DNA from: Sycobia sp. Sy_11
Lineage: Eukaryota; Arthropoda; Insecta; Hymenoptera; Epichrysomallidae
Reading direction: 5' to 3'
Length of the DNA stretch: 64,000 nt
Assembly (NCBI GenBank): GCA_018907035.1
Contig: JACCIC010000164.1
Span: 1,025,001 to 1,089,000, forward strand
The notes under the pieces are model-generated. The model ran no database searches and was not told where the DNA came from. It was given only the letters and a program-made list of their open reading frames with translations. The translations under genes and the position numbers were made by a program. Shown here in pieces: positions 1 to 12,424 of this stretch (within the stretch, counting starts at the first letter, position 1; each line of letters opens with the position of its first letter).

Positions 1-923
1 CGAGCGAGATTCCATACACAACCGACGCAACGGTGCCTTACCGTCAAATTTTAATGTTTGGATGAGCGTCTGGTCGGGTCGAGCGCCATAGCAGCTTATA
101 TATGTATATATAATCGCGATTTATGGAATTTATACATCATCGACTTGGCAATGTGTGTCATAAAATTACTGTACAATTTTTTAGTAAAGAAGACACACGC
201 ATGCATTATATATCTATATATAAGCCGCCCAGGTGTCCGTATTATATATGTGCGAAGATTCAATAACTATGTATACGGGAGAAATTATATTGTAAAGGAA
301 AAAAAGGAAGAGCATTGTAGGAGAGAAAAGAGAGGGAGAGAGAGATATAGAGAGAGGGTGCGTATGTGTGTATTTACGAGGGAGAGAGAAAGAGCGTGAG
401 AATGATAAGTGGGAGGCGAGCCTTCTGTCTGTTGTATAGTACTTTTATTTCCACCTTTTTTACATAAAAACAAGCAAGATCGGCATGGACCGTGCTAATG
501 TATGGATGATATGTTCCAATACTAGAGTAAATCTCTCAACAAACGCATAACATTGGTCTTTTTCATTTTGTCTATAATATATATTGTAATACCAAACACT
601 CAATTTCCTATTTTTTCTTCTTTCTCCTCCTGCTCATCCTCCTCTCTTCTCATTGTATATATTTCAGATCATCTCAATTCCAGCTGAGTTCGACGGGAAA
701 ACTTCCCATTCGTGCCCTGTTTAACATCTTTCGATTCCGTCCAATCCATGCGTCCCATAATACTTATACAGTTATAGACTCCTTTTGTACGATTTCTTTG
801 CGATTGCGTGTGTTCTGTTTTTTTTCTTCTTATTTCTTTTGACTTTTACGACGAAGTATACAGCGAACATCTAGGCGAATGATATCTTCGCGCCGAGAGA
901 GACTTCGAGCTCCGGGCAGCGTA

Positions 924-926
<3 letters not shown>

Positions 927-969
<43 letters not shown>
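927..969. repeat. (AT)n microsatellite
   Basis: Uninterrupted AT array. Confidence 0.98.
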
Positions 970-977
<8 letters not shown>

Positions 978-2829
978 TATAGGCGTGCAATGATAATTCC
1001 ATCGGTTATAGGCTCCATTATCTCGGCTATAACGGCGAAATTTTGCAAGATTCCGCCCGGATGGATGAGCGACAATGGAGGAAGAATAAAAGATTCCTCT
1101 CGCTTTGGTTCTCGTTCTTATGCACGCAGTTTTCCCACTGTTCTCCATTGCCCGGGGCGCGCTCGTCGAGGACGAAGAATATCCGCGGCTTGGTTGGCAC
1201 GGCTTGGTTGGCGCGAGGAAGGCCTGCATTACCTGCGGAATTTTTGCATCGAATTAATGCTTTATTCAATTGTATCGATAAAGTGTATTATAAAAATTAT
1301 TCTCGATTCATTGGTCTTGGCCAGTCTTAAGACGCAGTCTGAAACTCGAAGGGTTAATAGTCGTTCGACCATAGATAATGAGGCTTTAATCAAAGTCAAC
1401 AATAGAACTTACATAGAAGCATGGGGAATCACTTGAAATAGTAATTATCACAAACATTTTAGAGAAAATTAAATTTTTAGTTAAAATTTATTAAATACTT
1501 TATTCTGTAGCTTTGAAAATTACGTACAAATCGAAACAGCTGCCAGTTAGCAAATAAACACTCGTGTAACAATCCAAGTTTCATGATTTTAGAAATACTC
1601 CTTGTGATATCTTGGATATTATTATGACAAACACTAATAAAATAAAAAGGAAAACAAAGCTTTCACGCTTAGGTAAATTCAACATAAATTTATGAAATTA
1701 GCGATAATTTTCTCATCAAAAAATTAGGCCACTATCCAGACCAAAACCGACAACTACAATTATTTTAAAGAAAACAAATCGTATGCAGTAGTATGGAATT
1801 GTTTGACACCCTACGAAGAATGAATTTTCAAAACGAATAACCCCTCGAGTTGTCTTTACGTTTTATATTGCATGTTTAAGCGAAAATGCACATCTTATAG
1901 TGAGATATTCTTTAATAATAGCAATATGGTATATTGATCAAACTGATTGTCTTAACATAAAATGTTAGTTTAAATCTTGTACAATATTATATTAATTAAA
2001 TTTTAGACTAAAATTAAAAGTCTTCAATATGTTACCTATTGAGAATGAAACTTAGATAAAAAAATGATAAAATAGAAATTAATAAATTGATCTAATTGAA
2101 ATTCTGTAATATTTTATTTCATAATTTTGATTTTGCATTAAAATAGTAAAACCGGTTTAATTGATTGTTTAAAACTTGTTAAAATAAGAATTTTTAATTT
2201 TAAAATTTGAAAGACAATATTTCGGAAGGAATTTAATTATTATTTTTGCTTCAAATTACGAAAAAAAGTATACAATATTACCATCTATTCAAATCATCAA
2301 GTGATTGCAATCACTTTTTGTTCATTATTAAGAAAAATATTTTTTATTTTTAATTCAATAATCCAATGTAATAAATATTTTTAACTTACTAAAATAAATT
2401 GTTAAATAAAAAAACTCTTTTTTGGGTGCTATATGTATTAAAGAAATTACCTCTTAAAGAAATTATATTAAATTATTCATCAGTACTATAAATAATATTC
2501 ATCATATTACTTTTCAAAAAGATGATAAGGGAAAGTCGCATAAAACGAACGTATCAAATGAAATCTTATTAGTTCGTATATAATATTTATTTATCAGAAT
2601 AGAATTTTAAAATAGAATCGAATAATTATTTCATCTAATAATGGAAAATTTATATGCCTACATAGTAGGAATTTCATCGAATAATTTTGAAACTTTATCA
2701 TACAAAAATTTATCAAAGAATTTGTAACAGAGCTATTTACCATCGGCTGAGTTCTGATGAGGATGATTTTAGAAATCTTTATAAAAGAAGTCGTCAAAAG
2801 AAAGCAAGAAGTTTTTCTATAATATTCTA

Positions 2830-3330
2830 ATATTCCTTCAGATACTTTTTTCGTTTCAAGTTTTTAAAGATTACAAGCTTTTTCTTAAAACTAAACTTGA
2901 AAGGATTTTGAAAAGATGCGTTGACTTTCTTCTTGGAAAACTTTGTCAAGTATCTTTTGAAAGAGGATTCTAGTATCCATTTAGAACAACGTTTTAACAA
3001 AAGTATTATGCAAGAATAATTAAAAAAAGAAAAGCTCTCGCTAGATGGTTCATGTATTGGTTTTTTCACATCAGACGGAATTCCAGTGATTCGTGAAACG
3101 TGCAAGGATTTTGGAAAAGACGACATTTTTGCAGAATTCTTTCAAGCTCTGGATTTTTATATAGTTTTTGAATATTGTCGACGAAAGTATCGTAACAAAA
3201 TACTAGAATTCTTTGTAATATGAAACACGCGGATTTCTTAAACTTCTAGCATCCTTTCAATGAATACCGATTAAATACTACTTTGACTACCATATCCTTC
3301 CGTGGAATTCATTTATAAGGCTTCTAGAGT
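2830..3330. repeat. Degenerate CTTTC/GAATTC-type short repeats, second site
   Basis: Shares pieces with the block at 25520-26290, including ATCCTTTCAATGAA (near 3250 and 25871). The site lies in the presumed 3' untranslated region or flank of the neprilysin-like gene. Confidence 0.35.
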
Positions 3331-3493
3331 CCTTTCGCTCCTTGTTGGACAAACTTGGGACATTCGCCAATTACTATAAAGACACATGAGATATTCAATT
3401 CTTATGGAAAACCATTTCCAAGTGATTATTTAAAAAAAAGGGTCAATTTTCGAAATCAGTCAGCCTTGCACATTCGTACATATTTACAAATAT

Positions 3494-3790
3494 CTAAAAA
3501 GAGATACACAATGGGACCGACCAGACGATGCACTTGTGCTTCGGGTTCATCGGCGATCCCTTGGGACAGTCGTAGGCCTTGGCGAAGTCCTCGCTGTTGG
3601 AGAGGGGCCCCAGCACCCTGACCGGGCCCGGCGAGTGGACGCTGCTACGGATCTTGGTCAGTGCGTCCTCCGGTCTCATCGAGCCGCACCAGATCTGCGC
3701 GTAGTTGAGGAAGAACAGCTGGTCGTGGGTAAGATTGACGCCGGGCAGGAGCGGCTCCTCGCCGTGGCTGGCCTCCCACTTTTTGTACGC
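3494..3790 (-). CDS. Neprilysin-like exon 11: C-terminal exon and stop
   Basis: Residues 681-778. [40 protein letters not shown] and [13 protein letters not shown] follow the family in order, including H732 and R738. Unlike the usual family end at CxxW, the frame continues with SVPLCISF before TAG at 3496-3494. The acceptor is TTCGCCAG. Confidence 0.96.
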   Translation of the reverse strand, partial: AYKKWEASHGEEPLLPGVNLTHDQLFFLNYAQIWCGSMRPEDALTKIRSSVHSPGPVRVLGPLSNSEDFAKAYDCPKGSPMNPKHKCIVWSVPLCISF

Positions 3791-6700
3791 CTGGCGAAAA
3801 AGGAAAATATATAGGTGCTGTATTGGCAATCATGCATATTTTTGACTTTGCTCTTCTATACTTTTACTCAGACAAGTGCGTATATGTAAGAACATTTTCT
3901 GTCACTATTCGGAGTTAAAAAATCTAATGATTTTTTATATAAAATTATAAATATTTATATATAAAAAATATAAATATTACTTTATTGGGATTGTTACAGA
4001 AGTTTACAATACAATTTTAACAATTATTCCCTATGTATTGTAAATAATTTCCTGTATATTATTAGACCATTCGTTTTTGAATACTTTCTTAACAGTAAGT
4101 ATAAAATACAATTTTACACCCTCTTATTTATTAGCTTGCGGACTATGTACACAATAGATTCCATATTTTTCTAGTGGAAGATTTATAATGCTAAGTTAGC
4201 TTTAACTATAAGTCTCAAAGCAAATTCTTGAAATAAAAGATGGTGAAATTAAAAATAATATCGATTTACAATTCGACTTTGTAGAGGAAAGGAAAAATTT
4301 TGTATAAATTATATAAGCTTCCTTTCAAACATCTTCGATACAATAGAATTCTCATATTCACCAGGATGATTTTTCAACAAAATATCCACTACATTCGGCA
4401 AATCATATAGAATTCTAACTTCAGACATTTTACTTATTTCATTTTCAAGCTTTTAAGTTATTATAATACATATAGACGAGTTCATGAGAACGGAATCATA
4501 TATGCTTAGCTCCTTTAAAGTTTAATTATTTGTTAGTTTATAAAAGAACCTTATTTTCAGTAAAAGGAACATAAAATAAAGTAAATAATAAAGAAATTTC
4601 TTTTTCGTAGATTCAAGCTTTGATCAAAATTCTTAAATCGTACGTATACCCAATTAAATTTTCGTAAAAATTGATTTACTTTTGTAGCATTATTTATGTT
4701 ATTACGTAGAGTGTCATTTTGAACATGCTTTAGCTATATGGAAAGTATACAAAAAAAAAAAAAACATATCTACCAGACCGTCGAAGTCACTATGGGACAA
4801 ACTATGACGCTTAAAAATTCTCGATTGTTATAAAAAGCGCTTGCGCAATATTTTTGCAGCATTAAAGGATTGTCTTAGCTGAAGAAAGAAATCGTTGCTG
4901 CGGTCCGTATTGAAAAATTTCGGTACGAGCCCCCTTCGAAGATCAAACTGCCGAGTTAAAACGGAAAAAAAACAAGCATCTCCCGACTCACTCGAAACGC
5001 CTGCTTGAGTCCGCCGTTGTCGGCGATGTTCTCGCCCTGGGTCATGCGCCCGTTCACGTGTAGATCGACCTCCTGCACCTTGTACTCGGAGTACTGCTCG
5101 ACGATGCACTGGGCCCGCTCGCGGAACGCCCTGATCGTCGCGTTGTTCCACCACTGCATCATGTTCCCGTCCTTGTCGAACTGGCGGCCCTTGTCGTCGA
5201 AGCCGTGGGTGATCTCGTGGCCGATCACGACCCCGATGCCGCCGTAGTTCAGGGACTTGGGGAAGTGCTGGGAGTAGAACAGCGGCTGCAGTATGCCCGC
5301 GGGAAACACTGTGGTGAACCCGGGAAAAATAAAGCGTAACCAGAATGTGAACGTATGGACACAGGGGGGGGGGGAGAAGGCAAGAAAAGGAGACGAGCCA
5401 AAAAATACTCTCAGGACTAGTCAGTGCAGGGTGTATCGAAACTGTTAAGTTTCAACCAATTTTATACCTTTAATTTTCCATGAAAAAAATAATAAAAACT
5501 GTAATCGGTTTAATACGTCAATTTTGGGACAACAGCTGGATAAATTTTTTTTTTTAATAAACGTCAAAAAACTGCACATCTAGTAAGTTGATAAAATCTA
5601 AGCAATAATAATTGAAGTTTAGTATTTATTTAAATAAATTAAAAAAAAATTAGACTGTTATGAAGGCATTTTTTTTTCAAAAAAATTATATAGTTGAAAA
5701 CATACAGCGAAGCTGATTACTGCTGGGGCAGGTAACTTTTGTCGAAAGGTTTACCGAAAGGAAAACTACCAAAGACGAATGTGAAAGTTTTCAGGGAGAA
5801 ATTTGGCAGTATTTTGATATTGTATATATGTTATAAGTTTTATAAAAAAAAAACAAAGAAATATTTTCAGATTTCTAGTGTATACAGATACGTAAATTCT
5901 CATGAGCATTAATACTAAAATTATTGCTCACATTATCAATTCTTTATTATTGCTCCAATATAATATTTTTCTTATTTTCTGAACTATTCAACGATCACGT
6001 ATTCAATTTATTAATATTTATTCTCAATAAATTATATTTATTCCTAACTTGAATAGTAGAATTTGACGAAAAAACATAAATTATTTTTAAATATGTGCAA
6101 CACTGTAATATTGTATTGTGTTGTAATCGAAATATATTTTTAATCTATTTTTAATGTAGAAATAATTGCGTAAATTATAGTTCTGTAACGTAATTCTAAA
6201 TTAAATGTGACCAATAAATATTTAATTTTACAACATGTAATTAAGAACCAATATTGTATTTATTGATTTGTATCCATACACCAGAATATTAATTAATTTC
6301 AAATATGAAATTGAATTCGATAATGTCTACTGTAATCAGCAACTTAACATTTTTAGCTTTATAAGGACGAATTCACATATTAATTAACAAATGCTCGAGT
6401 TGAATTTGTATTCTCCGGTATAGAACAGGTAAATTTACTAAAAATGTTTCTCTTTATTTGGTTAAAAAATACAAACTTTTACAAAAAATATATAGATTAT
6501 ATTCAATTATGTAAATAGTTTACATGTATATAATCGTTAGAAGAAAATTCGTTATTCAGCATTGATAGTAAAAACATTGAATAATTCTTCGATTTAATAT
6601 ATAATTATAATTTATAAAAACAATGCAAAAAAACAGAGAATATGTTATATAAACTGAATTTAGAAACGATAAATTAAATCACGCTGTGAACTTGATGAAA

Positions 6701-9700
6701 CTACTACCTATATACTACTACTATTATATATTTCACAATATTTCCTTTGGTTAAAATTTTCTTTTCAGACAAATCTCGAAAGCAATGCCTTGCAACAAAT
6801 AAAGAATTACAACATCTGCGGGGCGTTGCTATAAATTCTTCAAACGTCGCTCTTACCTATGTCGTTTTTATTCGGATTGTAGAACGCATTCACGACTGCG
6901 GGCTCGGTCGACCATTTGTCCTTGTCCACCGGCTGGCGCAGCTTTTTCAAATTGTGATACGCGTCGTATTTCCATACGGCGAATATGTTCTCCAGAAATC
7001 GGTCTTCCGTTATGGATAGCTGTGTGCGCGCGATGCGGGATTGGGAGAAAATAATAAATTTTACGTTTCGCGCCAGCTTGCGGCATACGTTGATTCAATG
7101 ATTTCGTCAAGTTTATTTATATACGATCTCAAGTTTATTTATATAGTAAGAAATGATTTATTTTAAAATCTACAGGGATTAATCAAAAAATCTCCCAATG
7201 TGATTTAACGAGGTTCTTAATTATATTCACGGTTGAAAAATTAATTAATTACATTTATCTAATAACTAATGTAAATTCATTCTAAAATTATAAACTGATT
7301 TTAGATATACTCTTTTAAACTGGCAAAGTAAGTCTTTGAATAATAATTATACTACATTGTAATCTATCAAATAAAAAAAGGCCAGCTTAACACGGGTTTG
7401 CTCTTGAACAATCTATCAAGTTTTATTAAGTGATGAGTACATAAAAAATTACAATATTTTCTTATTCTTTTGCTTATTTTTTCATACATTTTATGTGTAG
7501 AAATTCAAAATTTAACGAGCAAGACGAAATTATTTAACGAAATTTTTTATTAATTCTCTTATGCAAGTTCGAATTGAGCATATAATTTAATACATTTGTA
7601 AGTTCATTTAATAAATATTAAGAAACAAAACTTTAAAAGGTCACACACGGTATAATACAACGTCTTAAACTTCAATATTACCAAAATTTAGTACAATATG
7701 ACGTGCGCTATGATTATTTTATTTCTGTTAAGAAAATGTTGCGTGAACGATTTAAATTTTATCAAATATAAATACAATTGTAAAAGTTTGTCCTTATAGA
7801 AGCTTATGGGGCAACATTTACCGTTTCTGATGATATAATTGTATTACAGAAAAAAGCAGTGGTTAGGGTTTTCGATAATAAAATAATACCAATGCGAAAT
7901 CAATATACTAAAAATATCACATAAGGTATAATATTAAAATAATGAAAAGATATTGTGTACAATAAAAATTGCAACGAAAGCGAATTCAATTGTATAGGGA
8001 TATTCTAAATGGTGTTATTTTTTAATTTTGTCCTTTTTTGAATAAATGGCGTCTTTTATATTATTATAAAACCTTCGATTAGTCTATTCCAGAAATTCAG
8101 TGATAAAAAAGTACAAGTAAGTAAGCATTTCCAGAGCCTAACATTAAATATGAGTATGTTTAAAAAAAGAATTTGTTTTTTGGAAATTACAAAGAAATGT
8201 AAGCAAATTACTATACAAAATTGTTTTACAAATTAATAAACACAATATCGATACTCACCATTCAAATTAATTATAAGTTAACCGATAGTTAATTCTTAAA
8301 TAATTTAAGGAACGAATTATTAGTTACGAAGCGTGAACTCAATGTTGCGGTAATATACGGTGTTATACTCGTATATCATTAATAATACACAGACATCTAA
8401 TGCGTAATTAGTATGTAACAGTTTGAACAGAAATTAAATAATAATCAATAACTATTTAAACAGGTATTAAATAATAGTCAAAAGCTGTCTATGTAGTGTA
8501 CACAATTAGCGTCGCAATTCAAAACGATTCATTCTAACTTATTGGCATTCGAGAACATTTTTCATATCGGTAAGGGAAGCAATCGGTGTCTAAGGAAAAG
8601 CTGAAATAATTTGTAAGATTTAAATGTGATTAATACCAAAGTTGCATGTTTAATCAGCTCATAATTCCAGAAATTCAATTCATGACACACTTAGTAACGG
8701 GTGTAAGTAGTAATAGACAAAAAAGAAGTATGAAATCATCATCTTGTAAATTTAGTTGTTGCCGTTTTAGGTGCTTAGTATGTTCATCTACACGAAATAG
8801 TAATAATTTCAGAATTAAAAGATCAAATTTGAACGAAACGAATTAAAGTTGAGTTCGTTGCAAATAATTCACGCTTGGCACGTTCAGCATCAGCATTGCA
8901 TTTCCAATGAACCGTAAAGGTTAACGATCGGAAGATCTTAGAAAAAAGATGCAATTTTCTCGAGCGATAAGAGTTCGTCATCGTCAGCTGGTGAGACGCG
9001 CGTTGCTCCTATGTAATGTTAATGCGACAATTTTAACGCGGATAAATGCGACCGATTTTTAAGTAAGCCGGTCCAGTGTATTTGGCCATTGTCAAATATG
9101 CTTACGCACATCGTAGACACATGCTGAAGAATGCAAAACGATATTTTGATTATCCACTTGCGTACGTATGAAGACAACGCCGAGTTAATTTCCAGCCGGT
9201 AACTACGCGCATGAGCTGCCTAGACGATTTAAGAATGGAATATCTACGGTTGCAGTCGTACTCTTAAAGCGATTACGACAGTTTGCCGGATATTATTCCT
9301 CGCGTATGTAACGTGACAAAACGGCGAATTCGTTTCGTGGCGCTCCGTGCAGCGGCGACTCCGTTAACCGGGATGCAATCGATTCGTTTTGATTTTCAGT
9401 CCGATCATGCGTCAGATCGAGCGATCGCAAGCGCCGGTCCAGAAATGAAATTGGATCTGAGCAGGTATAGATGTGAACATTTTGCTTCTGTTCTTGAGAG
9501 ACTCTCTACATTTCGCGCGTACGCGAGTTTAAAGTTTGAACGCTTTAAAATGGACATTGTAGGACATCTCCGAAATCTTCGACCACATCGATTCGAATTT
9601 CTAAATCCGAGACGTTTTGAGCACTATCGGTCGGAGGCCGAATAGAAGCTTTTCGACGATTAGCGAGGCCCTTCAGTCAGCCGATGTAACGTGCGTTTAA

Positions 9701-12371
9701 TGCTTCCCAAGCGACCTTGATCTTTGCGCCGGTTACTCCTGACCGTAAGGTCGAGCGGCCATTGGCGGTTGCACGGTGCCAATCATATAATCTAACTTAA
9801 ATTGGCGCTTCCTTTTAATCGGCGACCCGGAAATTTTTGGGTACGCGACCTGCCGAGTTTTTACGTGCTGCGTATAGCGATTGGCGAACCTTTCGCGCGA
9901 TGCATCGTTGCCGAAAGGCGCTCGATTTCCGCAACGATACGTACGAATTTCTCACTGGTGAAAAATAATTTTTTGCAAATGCATCACACCCCCTCGGTTC
10001 TTCGGACTCGGGAAGCGGGTCATCCTGTTACCGTTTACGACGTACGTTATGGCGCTGAATTGTAAGATGCGCCGGAACTTCCTCGTCCTTCGTGTTCTTA
10101 GACAATCTATAAGAGACGCTGCGTCGCGTATTTGTTCGTGAAATATAGCGTATCGACTATTTTAAGCGGTGAAAATTTAACGCCCAACAGTACTCGATGA
10201 AATCGCGGCGAATATCAATACATAAATATACTAAGACGAAAATTCAAAATTACTGACCGATTTACAACTGAAAATTAAATTTCTGGCTCAAGAAAAACAA
10301 CCCTACAGTCTCGCCAACGAACCGTTTGAGAAAATGACGCGAAGTTTCAAATTTGATTTCAACAGACAATCTCTCGGATAGTGGAACAAAACATTCGAGG
10401 AAGTGAATTTATTGAGTGCGTGGAAGAAGTATAGATAGTTTTTTAACCTTCGTTATGTATAATGTGTTTTCACCATTAGAAACTTATTTATTAATGAATC
10501 ATTATATTTTGGACAATTGTAATTTTCTGCAGTCATAGTTACAAAATTTTTAATTAGATTTAAAATATGGTTACTTTATAAATCAAATTATGCGAGAGGT
10601 CCGTTCTATCCTCAAATCGTCCATTCCGTTTATAAATAGACTGCTTGTCCACAGATGTTTATCGAAAGATTGTGTTTACTCGTTATATATGATCAATACT
10701 TTGCTCCGTCAGCTGCTTAACATTTCAGTTTCTATTAACTTGTAAATAATTTTACTTATTTATATAGATATTGCGTTTATTAATTTTGTTGTGAAAGGGA
10801 CGAAAGGAATAGACAATTGGAATCATTATCTTATTAACTTTTCAACTGTCATCGAAGCATCGCATCGAAGTCGTTAAATCACATTGAAACAAAAAAACAC
10901 AATAACAAAATCCAAGCATCGACCAGTATAAATTATTATTCAAAAAGTGCCGATCGATTATACCATTACGTATTCATTGGTCAGTTCGACCGGATCTTTG
11001 AGAAATTCAGGATAGCCGATGCGCTCGTTCATGGAGTTCGCTTTACTTTTTGCCACCGCCCTCGTCTCGTCGTCCATCCAGTCGTTTTCTGCGAGCAGCT
11101 CGTTAAAGGCCTCGCGCAGCGTGTGAATCATTTCCAGCGCCGTTTCCTGCGAAAGAAAAGCACCAGAGACGGATGGATCTATACGATATATAAGACCGAG
11201 TGAGAGAGGGAGAGAGAGAGCGAGCGGTTTAGACGGGGGGGGGGGGCGCAAGTGCTCGTTACCTCATCGTCGCCGCGTGCGTTCTCTGTTTGAAAATTCA
11301 ATCTCGCCAGGGACGCTCGTCTTGGGTATTTATTTATATAGAAATCCATCCCGAGCACGAGACGTCGCGTTTGTCGATTTAATTTCAGAAGAAGAAAATG
11401 GTAAGAAAAATACGCGTGAACCGCGCTATTTCGCCGCGCCTAAGGGTATAAAAGTATATCTGGTGCACGATAATAATAATACTTCTAATTTGTCGACAGC
11501 TTTCCTTATATAATTAAGTGGGCAACTTTTATATGAATTAAAATTCTGTATACGACTCTTCAAAGCACTTATTTCTATATCTCAAAAATCTATATTTAAT
11601 ATTTTTCATTTTAACGAACTAATCTAATATAATTATAATTAGAAGTAAAATTATTAAACTCAAGAAAAGACAATTTATAGGTAAAGTCCATAGTATGTAA
11701 ATAAAGAAGAAACATGCCAATAAATAATAGCTTCAAAAAGGCTATGCATATTATATTAATCTACCATCTAAACTTCTTATACAAATGAGAATCCATATCC
11801 TCATTCGACTACGAAGTCTTAGTTATATATATAACCTCAAAGAAAATATAATATCTTTCTAGTAATAATATAAACAGCCATAAGGTAATAATAAACAAAA
11901 TATTAAATATTCGTGTACATCAAATTAGCGACTACAAATAAAAAAATTATATATTAACGAATACCCTAGAATTTGCGCAAAAATTTAAACTGGAAACCAT
12001 TAGGAACTGTTAAATAAATCAACCCAGTTTTGCACAAAATTGGGGAAAAATTGCTTGATCGTAACCCATAGTAAAGCGATAATAAAATGAGGTAAGTAAA
12101 CAAGCTTCGAAGTATACTTTGCAACTAAATGAAAATCGGAAGAAGTAGTTATAAATCTTGTTTCTTAAAAAAAAACTTACATTAAAATGCGTATACAACA
12201 AAATGTCAATCAAAAACAGAGAAATAATTTTGTATTATATTTATCACGTAATGCAAATACTATTTCTATATATTTTTTATATAGTTGTTGTTACGAATCG
12301 ATAAGATTGATACGACATTTAAGCTCGTGATTTATGAGAAGCTGTTGGAGATTTCATCCAATGAACGTTCA

Positions 12372-12424
<53 letters not shown>

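Larger units (their letters stand above)
1..3493. other. Flanking DNA downstream of the neprilysin-like gene
   Basis: No protein gene is supported. The block holds a purine-rich stretch (about 296-410), an (AT)n array, a moderately GC-rich patch (about 860-1330), and AT-rich sequence after 1400. The neprilysin-like 3' untranslated region must start at 3493; the nearest minus-strand AATAAA I see is at 2591-2586, which would give a UTR of about 0.9 kb. The part from about 2830 to 3330 holds degenerate repeats. Confidence 0.6.

Noticed and set aside
879..1436. Plus-strand frame of 185 codons
   Set aside because: Much of it is the (AT)n array read as YIYIYI, and the rest resembles no protein family.
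9283..9645. Plus-strand frame of 120 codons in intron 8
   Set aside because: No recognisable domain. A frame of this length can arise by chance in the CpG-richer block, where stop codons are rarer.
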